DNA of 9,189 nucleotides from CAZWDO01 sp964632485 [NCBI: uncultured bacterium]. GTDB taxonomy: Bacteria > JAGOEH01. The stretch covers positions 10,126 through 19,314 of the forward strand of contig CAZWDO010000038.1 of the NCBI GenBank assembly GCA_964632485.1, written 5' to 3'. The translations under genes were made by a program, and so were the position numbers. The number at the start of each line of letters is the position of its first letter. The stretch's first letter is position 1. This document shows positions 1-6,217 of the stretch, piece after piece. The notes under the pieces were generated by a model. That model was not told where the DNA came from, searched no databases, and was given only the letters and a program-made list of their open reading frames with translations.

Positions 1-174
1 GCTTTCCACAGTAACGAGTTCGGTTTTTACCCGGCCATCGGCGACAAATTGGGCAAAGTCTTCCATGACCTGGGTAGAAGGGGTAATGGGGAAGGCGCCC
101 ACAACATCCGGTTCGATTTGGCGCATCGCTTCCGCGATAGCGCCATTACCGGTAATAGCAACTTTTCGACTCAT
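1..174 (-). CDS. porA: Pyruvate:ferredoxin oxidoreductase alpha subunit, N-terminal part (cut by window edge)
   Basis: Only the first 58 codons are present; the gene runs off the left edge. The alpha subunit of the four-subunit 2-oxoacid:ferredoxin oxidoreductases carries the pyrimidine-side part of the thiamine diphosphate fold. The enzyme converts pyruvate and CoA to acetyl-CoA and CO2 and passes electrons to ferredoxin in the cytoplasm. The visible segment has the family start, with GNGAIAEAMRQI at residues 9-20 and FPITPST at 28-34. The Thr of the PITPS motif (T31 here) lies at the substrate site in solved relatives. ATG at 174 is preceded by AAGGAG seven bases upstream, and that signal overlaps the porD stop. 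The gap to porD is 10 bases, so the two are surely co-transcribed. The porG-porD-porA order fits pyruvate or branched 2-oxoacid enzymes; pyruvate is the likelier substrate, but this fragment alone does not settle it. Confidence 0.93.
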   Translation of the reverse strand, partial: MSRKVAITGNGAIAEAMRQIEPDVVGAFPITPSTQVMEDFAQFVADGRVKTELVTVES

Positions 175-184
175 GGTCAACTCC

Positions 185-514
185 TTACATTTCTTCGCGC
201 GCAAAGTCGAGCGCGCGGCGGTCACCTTTTTTATTCACCGGACATTCCTTGACGCATAGTCCACACCCTTTGCAGTGGAAATAATCGATCTCGCTGATTT
301 CCCGGCGGGGTTTGCCATTAGGCATCTGACCCTCTTTCAGGCGAAAAGCATCTTCAGGGCAATAGACCCAGCAAGTCAGGCAATGGATACAGGCATCCGC
401 GCGCCAGACGGGACGCCAGGTACGCCACGTGCCGGTCTGATATTGAGCGGCATTTCCGCCTTCGGTGATCACTCCGCCTAATGGCAATTCCTGCCAGTTT
501 TTGAGGTCGCTCAT
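185..514 (-). CDS. porD: Pyruvate:ferredoxin oxidoreductase delta subunit (2x[4Fe-4S] ferredoxin-like)
   Basis: This 109-residue protein is the electron-relay subunit of the oxidoreductase. It moves electrons from the thiamine diphosphate/beta-subunit cluster towards external ferredoxin. Two complete CxxCxxCxxxCP motifs are visible: C42-C45-C48-C52 (CIHCLTCWVYCP) and C81-C84-C87-C91 (CKGCGLCVKECP). Each motif supplies ligands for a 4Fe-4S cluster. The N-terminal 40 residues (WQELPLGGVI, then W30/W33/W37) match the usual PorD leader. Length is normal for the family. The ATG overlaps the porG stop as ATGA, and GAAGGAG stands eight bases upstream, so translation is coupled to porG. No residue that should bind iron is missing. 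Confidence 0.95.
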   Translation of the reverse strand: MSDLKNWQELPLGGVITEGGNAAQYQTGTWRTWRPVWRADACIHCLTCWVYCPEDAFRLKEGQMPNGKPRREISEIDYFHCKGCGLCVKECPVNKKGDRRALDFAREEM

Positions 515-1086
515 AGCTGATCTCCTTCCTTGTAGCCCCGTTGAATCGCCTGCAGGTTTTTTTCAACCAGATCAGCGCCTAACAATTCGGCGAAAACGTG
601 TCGTGATTCATCGATTAATTTTTCCAGCGAAATAATCGCGCCGAAACCGCGGGCGAATGCGCCCATCATGGCGGAATTAGGGATTTCCCGTCCAAAGAGT
701 TCATGGGAAATTTTATTCGCCGGTACCGTGATCAGTTTTTGACCGTCAAGTCCCAATTTTATTTTTATTTCCGGCGCTGATTTTTCCGTATTGACAATAA
801 ACACAGTTTCCGGCCGGATTCCCGCCAATAGGTCTTTATTCCCGATCAAAGTGGGATCGACAACAATTACCACATCGGGTGATTGCACAGGGGTATGAAT
901 CCGGATAGGAGTTGGAGCAAAGCGGTTAAAGGCGCGCAATGGAGCGCCGCGCCGTTCCGGCCCGTATTCCGGGAACGCCACAACATAGCGACCGGTACCT
1001 TGCACCGCTTCGGCCAGGGATTTGGCGCCCGTAACGGTGCCCTGGCCTCCCCGGCCATGCCAGCGAACTTCAAAATAGTTCGACAT
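511..1086 (-). CDS. porG: Pyruvate:ferredoxin oxidoreductase gamma subunit
   Basis: This 191-residue gamma (catalytic domain III) subunit belongs to the 2-oxoacid:acceptor oxidoreductase complex. It carries the family hallmarks: RWHGRGGQGTVTGAK at residues 8-22, FPEYGPERRGAPLRAFNR at 38-55, and NSAMMGAFAR at 137-146. The length is typical. The start is backed by AAGGAGG five bases before the ATG. The gene opens the por cluster, is 37 bases downstream of the glycosyltransferase gene, and ends in a 4-base overlap with porD. No promoter or terminator was seen in the 37-base gap, so it may be read through from the genes upstream. The alternative symbol porC is used in some organisms. Confidence 0.95.
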   Translation of the reverse strand: MSNYFEVRWHGRGGQGTVTGAKSLAEAVQGTGRYVVAFPEYGPERRGAPLRAFNRFAPTPIRIHTPVQSPDVVIVVDPTLIGNKDLLAGIRPETVFIVNTEKSAPEIKIKLGLDGQKLITVPANKISHELFGREIPNSAMMGAFARGFGAIISLEKLIDESRHVFAELLGADLVEKNLQAIQRGYKEGDQL

Positions 1087-1123
1087 TCAGTCCTCCTTAC
1101 TTACACTTGCGGTTGGTATGATA

Positions 1124-2077
1124 TTAAATTACACGACGAGGACGAACCGCGCGCCATCCTCGCCATATTTTTAGCGTTAAAAATAGCCGGTAATAAAACA
1201 TCCCTCGTTCGGTTGAGTTCCTAAATCCCTTATGCCAAATAAATTTACACCAAAAATTCACCCAAAGTCCGACCCAGGTCAGAAAAACCTGCCAGCGAGG
1301 ATAATATAAAGCCATAAACGTCAGTAAACTCCGATGATAATGATCATAATTCGAACAAAAAAACCGGTTGTCCACCTTCTCATTACGCGCGCTGGCGCCA
1401 GCTTCATGCCAAATGGAATAGCGCGGCAAAAACCAGGTCTGCCAACATCGTTTATGACTGCGAAAACAAATATCCGTATCCTCAAAATACAAAAAATACT
1501 CGCTGAGAAATCCGTTCAGAGTATGAAAGAGATCACGCCGAAAACACATGAATGCGCCGTTAATATGCGCGACTTTTCGGGCCCGGGTCTGATCTTTCGC
1601 GCCAATCATCGTCTGATAGCGGTTGAGCCAATAAATGTTAAAAATCTCTTTCAGACCGGGAAACCGATCAAAAGCGACTACATGAGTATTCTCGAGCTGA
1701 TCCGATTCCTGAGCGATGCCGACAATCCCAACAGAAGAATGGTCCCGCATCCAGTTCAAAATCTCATCTATCCGCGTATTATCTAAAAAACGGACATCGT
1801 TATTCAGAACCAGAAAAAATTCACCGTTAGCGAATGCAAACGCCTGATTGTGGGCAAAGCCAAATCCTCGATTGGCATGATTGCGAACGATATGCAGCGG
1901 ATAATCGATCGGTTCTATCAAATCAGGAACAGTACCGCTCATGGGTGGAGGCGTATTGTCCACCACAACCACTTCCAGACTGAGACCCCGGCGATATCGT
2001 CCGATCGAAAGCAGACATTGATGGGTTAATCCCCATGTACCATAATTGACGATACTAATCGTTAAATCAACGGCCAT
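1124..2077 (-). CDS. Family 2 (GT-A fold) glycosyltransferase, rhamnosyltransferase-like
   Basis: This 317-residue protein probably transfers a sugar from a nucleotide-sugar donor onto a cell-surface glycan or lipid-linked acceptor at the inner face of the membrane. In order it shows: ISIVNYG (7-13) and EVVVVDN (35-41), the first GT-A strands; NRGFGFAHNQ (69-78); LNNDV (91-95), the DxD-equivalent that binds the metal and nucleotide; GAFMCFRRDLF (174-184); FLYFEDTDICFR (195-206), with the acidic ED pair expected to supply the base; and WHEAG (223-227). This pattern is that of WbbL-like GT2 enzymes. Residues about 255-280 are hydrophobic and aromatic and may lie on the membrane. The start is the first possible ATG and agrees with the family, but its ribosome site is weak (only GGA about a dozen bases away). 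Donor and acceptor cannot be told. The gene sits between a sugar kinase and the por genes with no other polysaccharide gene in view. Confidence 0.88.
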   Translation of the reverse strand: MAVDLTISIVNYGTWGLTHQCLLSIGRYRRGLSLEVVVVDNTPPPMSGTVPDLIEPIDYPLHIVRNHANRGFGFAHNQAFAFANGEFFLVLNNDVRFLDNTRIDEILNWMRDHSSVGIVGIAQESDQLENTHVVAFDRFPGLKEIFNIYWLNRYQTMIGAKDQTRARKVAHINGAFMCFRRDLFHTLNGFLSEYFLYFEDTDICFRSHKRCWQTWFLPRYSIWHEAGASARNEKVDNRFFCSNYDHYHRSLLTFMALYYPRWQVFLTWVGLWVNFWCKFIWHKGFRNSTERGMFYYRLFLTLKIWRGWRAVRPRRVI

Positions 2078-2129
2078 AAATTTTCAATCCATCTATCTTA
2101 TAGTAATGGCTGGAATCGGCTTTTAACAT
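2067..2129 (-). CDS. Candidate 20-codon leader ORF between kinase and glycosyltransferase
   Basis: An ATG follows the kinase stop codon directly (TGAATG). It opens 20 codons, MLKADSSHYYKIDGLKIYGR, and ends in a TGA eleven bases inside the glycosyltransferase gene. AAGG stands four bases before this ATG. Since the glycosyltransferase start has almost no ribosome site of its own, a small ORF that ends across that start could deliver ribosomes by coupling. It is too short to be judged by coding statistics and may be chance. The peptide resembles nothing I recognise. Confidence 0.2.
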   Translation of the reverse strand: MLKADSSHYYKIDGLKIYGR

Positions 2130-3041
2130 TCAACCTTGCTCATTCACGGAAAATTCATAATCCAAATAGTTATCCCAGCTTTGACATACGCGTGATGCGA
2201 AACGGATCGCCTGATTAATAATATGATCCCATTGGCCGGAAGTGAGTTTCAAATTCTGATCCACGCCCGAACATGCTAATCCGTAAACCAGCCCTGCATT
2301 GAACGTATCACCCGCTCCAATCGTGCTGACCACTTCAAGGGAGGGTGTCGGGTAAAACTGTTCATAACCGGGGGTGAATAACCACACACCCTCAGCGCCG
2401 GCGGTAATAATCAGATGATGAGCTTGCAACTCCTTCATGCGTCTATGGATCGCTATCGGATCATCAATCCCGAGAATCTCGGCGAAATCTTCATTTGAAC
2501 CTTTGATTAGATGCGCTGCGGCAAAATAAGCCTCAAAAAAAGGCATATATTCGGGTAATTCCGCCCGATGATTCGCTCTAAAATTCGGATCGTAAACCAA
2601 TAACGCGCCAGACTGACGGCACAATGCGAGCCACTGGGTCAACGGGACACGGATAGCCGCATCCAGGGCAAAAAAGGAACCAAACAACAGGATATCTCCG
2701 GAACTCAACAGCGGCCATTTATCATATAACCGCTGTGGCGGCAATTTTTTATAAAATTGATAGCGCGCTTTTCCATCCGCATCCAAAAAAGCCAGCGATA
2801 GAGACGTCTGCCCCGTCTCATACACCTGAACCCATTGTGTTTCCACCCGATTAGTCTGGAGAAACTGGTACACTTTCTCACCCAACGGGTCCTGGCCGAT
2901 TTCGGTGATTAAGGCCACTTCCCGGCCTAAACGAGCCAAACTAATGGCGCTGTTCAACATCGCTCCACCAACTACTCCTTTTTTAGGGATATGTTGTTCA
3001 AAAATAATATCATAAACGGTTTCTCCTATGGTATAGAGCAT
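2130..3041 (-). CDS. PfkB-family carbohydrate kinase (fructokinase-like)
   Basis: This 303-residue ribokinase-fold enzyme is expected to phosphorylate a sugar such as fructose with ATP in the cytoplasm. Seen in order: MLYTIGETVYDII at the N-terminus, typical of this subfamily; VVGGAMLNSA (23-32), the first PfkB signature, lining the sugar site; DPNFR (151-155); KGSNEDF (180-186), the region that meets phosphate and metal; TAGAEGVW (213-220); and STIGAGDTFNAG (239-250), the second signature, with D245 as catalytic base and the GAGD anion hole. The frame stays open upstream to an ATG at 3128. The start at 3041 is preferred because AAGGAG stands seven bases before it, the family begins there, and a promoter overlaps the longer start. 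The true sugar is not determined. Downstream the gene runs within 52 bases of the glycosyltransferase. Confidence 0.9.
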   Translation of the reverse strand: MLYTIGETVYDIIFEQHIPKKGVVGGAMLNSAISLARLGREVALITEIGQDPLGEKVYQFLQTNRVETQWVQVYETGQTSLSLAFLDADGKARYQFYKKLPPQRLYDKWPLLSSGDILLFGSFFALDAAIRVPLTQWLALCRQSGALLVYDPNFRANHRAELPEYMPFFEAYFAAAHLIKGSNEDFAEILGIDDPIAIHRRMKELQAHHLIITAGAEGVWLFTPGYEQFYPTPSLEVVSTIGAGDTFNAGLVYGLACSGVDQNLKLTSGQWDHIINQAIRFASRVCQSWDNYLDYEFSVNEQG

Positions 3042-3048
3042 ACTAATT

Positions 3049-3054
3049 CTCCTT
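3049..3054 (-). promoter_or_regulatory. Ribosome binding site fixing the kinase start
   Basis: AAGGAG on the minus strand lies seven bases upstream of the ATG at 3041. The alternative ATG at 3128 has no comparable signal, so this site decides the start of the sugar kinase. Confidence 0.75.
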
Positions 3055-3098
3055 TTTCGGATCAATGGAACAAAAATGTCTCTGATTAAATAATAAAA

Positions 3099-3128
3099 AT
3101 TATCGAAAAAATCAAGTACTGATTTCAA
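3099..3128 (-). promoter_or_regulatory. Putative sigma70-type promoter of the sugar kinase
   Basis: On the minus strand TTGAAA (3128-3123) and GATAAT (3104-3099) are separated by 18 bases; each matches the consensus in five of six positions. Transcription would begin near 3092, about 50 bases before the kinase start. The region is AT-rich and lies just downstream of the terminator of the previous gene pair, which is where a fresh promoter is expected. It overlaps the upstream ATG at 3128, arguing against that start. Confidence 0.55.
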
Positions 3129-3240
3129 ATTTGAAACGCTTTTTTATTCAACCCCGTCAAAGATGCGTTTCGCTTTTCAATTAAGGTCTGGATCGTTGAC
3201 CAATCCGGACAATCCAAAAGCAACGCGCCGATTGGCTGGG

Positions 3241-3290
3241 TATTATAAAAGAAACGGGAACCCCCGGGAGCGAAGCGGGGATTCCCGTTT
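3241..3290 (-). terminator. Intrinsic terminator after the DUF4384 gene
   Basis: A hairpin pairs 3252-3260 with 3282-3290 (AAACGGGAA against TTCCCGTTT), then has one C/A mismatch, then four more G-C pairs (3262-3265 with 3277-3280) around an 11-base loop. On the minus strand the stem is followed by TTTCTTTTATAATA, a T-rich tail. It lies about 100 bases past the stop of the DUF4384 gene and ends the lipoprotein/DUF4384 transcript. On the plus strand the stem is followed by AGAAAAGG, so it acts only leftward. The rest of 3042-3387 holds the kinase promoter and nothing else I can support. Confidence 0.75.
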
Positions 3291-3387
3291 AGAAAAGGAA
3301 AACGGTAAGAACAACAAGCGGAACGACATTCATTAATAGAAGAACGAATCATCCGAGTTCCGACTCGCTGAGGAGTTACGCGCCCGT

Positions 3388-5031
3388 CTATTTTTTAGGA
3401 CGACTGCTACTTGAGCTATTGGAAGGGCGGCTGCTGTTGCCGGATGAGGGACGCGCCGCCGGTGTGGAGGATGGGCGGCTGCTGCTGGATGAGGGACGCG
3501 CCGCCGGTGTGGAGGATGGGCGGCTGCTATTGCCGGATGAGGGATGCGCCGCCGGTGTGGAGGATGGGCGGTTGCTGTTGCCGGATGAGGGACGCGCTGC
3601 CGGTGTGGAGGATGGGCGGCTGCTATTGCCGGATGAGGGACGCACTGTAGGTGTGGAGGAAGGACGGCTGCTGCTGGATGAGGGACGCACTGTAGGTGTG
3701 GAGGATGGGCGGCTGCTGTTGCCGGATGAGGGACGCGCTGCCGGTGTGGAGGAAGGACGGCTGCTGCTGGATGGAGTTTGGTAGGGTTCGCTCCGGGAGG
3801 ATTTCGATTCATCTTTCGGTTGGATACTGGAACGATCGATCTTATAGCTGGGATAGGATTGGGTTGCGCTGGAATTCGGTTTGCTTTGTTCCGGCTCTGT
3901 TTTTTGTTCCCGGATACTGCTTTTATCCTGAGGGGTCCGTTTGGGTGTGGTTGTGGGTGTGGTCGTTGGAGTTTCCTTTGTTTTTACCTCTTGTTGACGG
4001 GTGCCCTTTTCCTGGCTGGTAATTGTCGGAGTTTGCTTGTAGCTTTTCGAAGAAGCTGGAGAGGATCCTCCAATGGTTTTCGGAGTGGATTCCGTTCTGA
4101 CGCTCCCCTGCTTGGGAATGGCCGAAGGCGCGCCCTGCGGCGTTGCTTTATAACTTTTTGAACCGGATATGTTATACGTTTCTTTATACTGTTTTTGGAC
4201 GGCGCGATAGTCTTTACGGAAGGTTATATTCCGTTCCATGGCCGATTTTGGCGCGATTCTCATATTAGGATAGCTTTTGTAGCTTTTGGCGCCATAATAA
4301 TAGTTAATTTCCGTATGATTGATAACGAACCAATAGCCGGGATAATAGGAATAGTTCCAATAATCATAATACCAGTCCCAATAAACAAATCGCGGCGGAG
4401 CATACCAACGGTCATAAATCACTAAGCTATAATTGGGGCAAACATCGACATAAGGATGAACAACCCGATTGGGATGGCACTGATAGCACATATAACGGGG
4501 ATACGGCACTTTTTCATGAACATAGAAATAGGTACCCCGGGCATCAAAAAATTCCGGATTGGGTTCGATATTCACGATAGAAGCCTGCAGATCGTGAAAT
4601 GCGTCATAGGGATCGTCTAAAACGCGGTAGCGGGGGTCCTGGGTCGGTTGATAATAGGGCGGCCAATCGGGAATATTCTGGGGTTCCGTCGAAGCGATTG
4701 CCTGGATGTACACAATTCCTTCAGGACCGGTTATCTTGTAATCCGGATAATCCCAGTTATCGGGTATGGAATAGGTTCGTTCCCGTTGTACAAAATTGTT
4801 ACCATAGCGGCTCAAAGGGAATAAAAGCTGCAAATACCCTTCGGCGTCAATGGCATAGACCGTAACATAGCAATCCTTGTTGGATTTGAAATGGATCGGA
4901 ACGCTTTCATTCTCGTAATAAACCGCTGCATTCCCTTTGCTGACCCAGACTTCCACCTCCAGATTAGCGGAAAACAAAGGAGTTAAAACTCCCCAAAGCA
5001 ATAACCAGGTAGTCATCCATACGGTTTTCAT
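3388..5031 (-). CDS. Secreted DUF4384 protein with CxxCH motif, aromatic-rich block and Arg/Pro/Ser repeat tail
   Basis: This 547-residue exported protein has no function I can assign. Residues 1-22 form a signal peptide (Lys at 2, then a hydrophobic run ending in FSA). Residues about 25-115 match the DUF4384 pattern: VEVWVSKG, CYVTVYAIDAEGYLQLLFP, RTYSIP, then GPEGIVYIQAIAS. A second region (about 120-255) holds CYQCHPN (C182, C185, H186), C198, and an unusually Tyr/Trp-rich stretch at 201-254. After about 260 the chain is low-complexity: KSYK recurs at 249, 292 and 329, with PSYK at 394. Residues 425-534 form seven tandem 15/16-residue units of the RPSSTPAARPSSGNSS type, ending in SRPKK. 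The tail is strongly basic and almost free of acid residues, so it may bind a polyanion or the cell wall (inference). The start overlaps the lipoprotein stop, with a strong AAGGAGGT five bases upstream. The two are thus made together, probably for the periplasm or cell surface. Confidence 0.85.
   Translation of the reverse strand: MKTVWMTTWLLLWGVLTPLFSANLEVEVWVSKGNAAVYYENESVPIHFKSNKDCYVTVYAIDAEGYLQLLFPLSRYGNNFVQRERTYSIPDNWDYPDYKITGPEGIVYIQAIASTEPQNIPDWPPYYQPTQDPRYRVLDDPYDAFHDLQASIVNIEPNPEFFDARGTYFYVHEKVPYPRYMCYQCHPNRVVHPYVDVCPNYSLVIYDRWYAPPRFVYWDWYYDYWNYSYYPGYWFVINHTEINYYYGAKSYKSYPNMRIAPKSAMERNITFRKDYRAVQKQYKETYNISGSKSYKATPQGAPSAIPKQGSVRTESTPKTIGGSSPASSKSYKQTPTITSQEKGTRQQEVKTKETPTTTPTTTPKRTPQDKSSIREQKTEPEQSKPNSSATQSYPSYKIDRSSIQPKDESKSSRSEPYQTPSSSSRPSSTPAARPSSGNSSRPSSTPTVRPSSSSSRPSSTPTVRPSSGNSSRPSSTPAARPSSGNSNRPSSTPAAHPSSGNSSRPSSTPAARPSSSSSRPSSTPAARPSSGNSSRPSNSSSSSRPKK
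3430..3759 (-). repeat. Tandem coding repeat, seven units of 45 or 48 bases
   Basis: Seven head-to-tail units encode residues 425-534 of the DUF4384 protein. Their lengths are 16, 15, 16, 16, 16, 15 and 16 codons. The long form reads RPSSTPAARPSSGNSS; the short form lacks one codon in the GNSS part (SSS). Two adjacent units carry TV in place of AA, and single changes (HPSS, GNSN) mark others. Identity between units is high at DNA level and all units keep the frame. This suggests growth and shrinkage by unequal exchange or slippage. The same composition keeps other frames open here, producing false ORFs on both strands. Confidence 0.93.
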
Positions 5032-5906
5032 TGGATACCTCCTTCAAGATAACTCAAATTTAAACGGGTTGATTCTAACGGTGAGGCAACCGGTGAGGAC
5101 GTTGAAGGGGCACTCTTGCGTAGTTCCTGATTGCCTGGATCGAGTTGATAGGCCCAATCGATAACGATATAATTTTCATTGAGTTGAGTGATACGAAACT
5201 TGGCGAAATGGTTGTCCGCAGTCCACACGAGATAACTGTGCCCGGCAATCGCTTCGACTTCGCCGATTTGCGACCACCCGTATGAGGGCGAATAATCGAC
5301 CTGGTCCAGATTATCCGTGTAACCGAAATCCTGAATCTGAATCTGGGAATAGGTAACCTGGACATAATAATATCCTGAACTTGAAATGGAGCCGAAGCGA
5401 ATATCCGCATTAGGAGCATTTCCGCTAACCACATGGGCGATAGAAAAATCGAAAGCCGATGCCGAGGTTTTAAACTGATCGCTGTAAATGGTTTCGTTAT
5501 ATCCCTCCGGCCGGGGAGTGTCAAACACCAGTTCAGGCGACAAATCGCTTTCATAACTTTCGTCGTCAACCGCCGAAACGGCATAATAATAGGTACGGCC
5601 ATTCACGACATCATAGTCGAAATACTGATTCTCCGCAGTTGTGGCGATTAATTCATAAGGACCTTGCGCGGTATTGGAATAATAAACCCGATAATAGGCC
5701 AGATCGGGTTCTCCGTTGTCGTACCACCCCAGTTCCACACAGCCGTCATGCGTAACGGAATAGAGTCCGCGGGGTACCGACGGCGGATAGTTTTCATAAT
5801 CATATACAACTTCATAGCGGTAAACAGGTTCATCGCAATCTTCGATGACGCAGCCCAATCCGCTTAAAAGGCCAAGGCATATCAAAAGTAACGTTATTCG
5901 CCACAT
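5028..5906 (-). CDS. Putative lipoprotein with fibronectin type III domain and C-terminal HmuY-like domain
   Basis: This 292-residue protein begins with a hydrophobic segment ending LLSGLGC, so C19 is a likely lipidated cysteine. The -3 position is Gly rather than the usual Leu, so the lipobox is not perfect. Residues about 42-130 read as one fibronectin type III domain: PPSVPRGL, then CVELGWYDN, YYRVYYSN, GRTYYYAVSAVDDESYESDLSP. Residues about 135-262 form a second domain ending GHSYLVWTADNHFAKFRITQ and then IDWAYQLDPGNQEL. This resembles the tail of HmuY-type or similar beta-rich lipoprotein domains; that link is from memory and not certain. The last 30 residues are Ser/Pro-rich. The ATG at 5906 has GAAGGAG six bases upstream. 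The gene ends in a 4-base overlap with the DUF4384 gene, so the pair likely acts together in the envelope. Function is unknown; a binding or scaffold role is more likely than catalysis. Confidence 0.82.
   Translation of the reverse strand: MWRITLLLICLGLLSGLGCVIEDCDEPVYRYEVVYDYENYPPSVPRGLYSVTHDGCVELGWYDNGEPDLAYYRVYYSNTAQGPYELIATTAENQYFDYDVVNGRTYYYAVSAVDDESYESDLSPELVFDTPRPEGYNETIYSDQFKTSASAFDFSIAHVVSGNAPNADIRFGSISSSGYYYVQVTYSQIQIQDFGYTDNLDQVDYSPSYGWSQIGEVEAIAGHSYLVWTADNHFAKFRITQLNENYIVIDWAYQLDPGNQELRKSAPSTSSPVASPLESTRLNLSYLEGGIQ
5037..5044 (-). promoter_or_regulatory. Strong ribosome site inside the lipoprotein gene for the DUF4384 gene
   Basis: AAGGAGGT lies five bases before the ATG at 5031. 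It is embedded in the last codons of the lipoprotein gene (encoding Glu-Gly-Gly). With the ATGA stop/start overlap it indicates coupled, high-level translation of the second gene. Confidence 0.8.
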
Positions 5907-6003
5907 AATCGTCTCCTTCAGTTTTCCGGTTCGTGGGCGATTGGCTCTCGAAACGAACCCTCAAATGGGTTTATCCATCAATCTATATAGCACGATCAAT
6001 GCC

Positions 6004-6019
6004 ATTCTGATATCAGAAT
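6004..6019. promoter_or_regulatory. Perfect 16-base palindrome upstream of the lipoprotein gene (candidate operator)
   Basis: ATTCTGATATCAGAAT equals its own reverse complement. It lies about 100 bases before the lipoprotein start and just downstream of the better of two possible promoters, a fitting place for a repressor site. No regulator gene is visible in the window, and function is inferred only from symmetry and place. Confidence 0.35.
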
Positions 6020-6051
6020 TATCCACGCGCATGAAAACAGTAGGCTGAATA

Positions 6052-6081
6052 TTTATAATCCATTGATATTAAGAGAGTTAA
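6052..6081 (-). promoter_or_regulatory. Putative promoter of the lipoprotein/DUF4384 pair, overlapped by an inverted repeat
   Basis: On the minus strand TTAACT (6081-6076) and TATAAA (6057-6052) are 18 bases apart, matching the sigma70 consensus in four and five of six positions. An inverted repeat, ATATTAA-gagag-TTAATAT (6066-6084), covers the -35 box and could be a regulator site. The leader would be about 140 bases long. The rest of 5907-6217 holds a run of seven C (6091-6097), an AT-rich imperfect dyad near 6158-6193, and no gene. Confidence 0.4.
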
Positions 6082-6217
6082 TATTTTAATCCCCCCCAAA
6101 AAGCGGTCCCTATCTTGAAAAATGCGCTCAAAAAACCGGTCCACACGAGGAGAAACTGTCTATAATATAGGACACTATAACATTATATAAGACAGATTGC
6201 GGGAAACGGGGCCGTAT

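Noticed and set aside
1334-1786. 150-codon plus-strand frame inside the glycosyltransferase gene
   Set aside because: It is antisense to a gene with full GT2 motifs; the frame is open by chance.
3125-3352. Open frame of 75 codons on the minus strand between the DUF4384 gene and the kinase
   Set aside because: It runs through the terminator hairpin, has no family resemblance and no good ribosome site, and sits where a terminator and promoter explain the sequence.
3430-3759. CRISPR array
   Set aside because: The repeats are contiguous, in frame and code for a low-complexity tail; there are no unique spacers.
3333-3812. 159-codon minus-strand frame rich in His, Pro and Ala, and several plus-strand frames over the same bases
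   Set aside because: They are shadows of the tandem coding repeat: unit lengths divisible by three keep every frame open. The frame with signal peptide and DUF4384 domain is the real one.
5075-5602. 175-codon minus-strand frame inside the lipoprotein gene
   Set aside because: It is a shifted frame of the FN3 lipoprotein; the product lacks domain features while the other frame has a signal peptide and an FN3 domain.
6158-6195. AT-rich imperfect dyad downstream of purD as its terminator
   Set aside because: Pairing is broken and weak, with no T tract at the right place; it might equally hold promoter-like TATAAT boxes, so no call was made.
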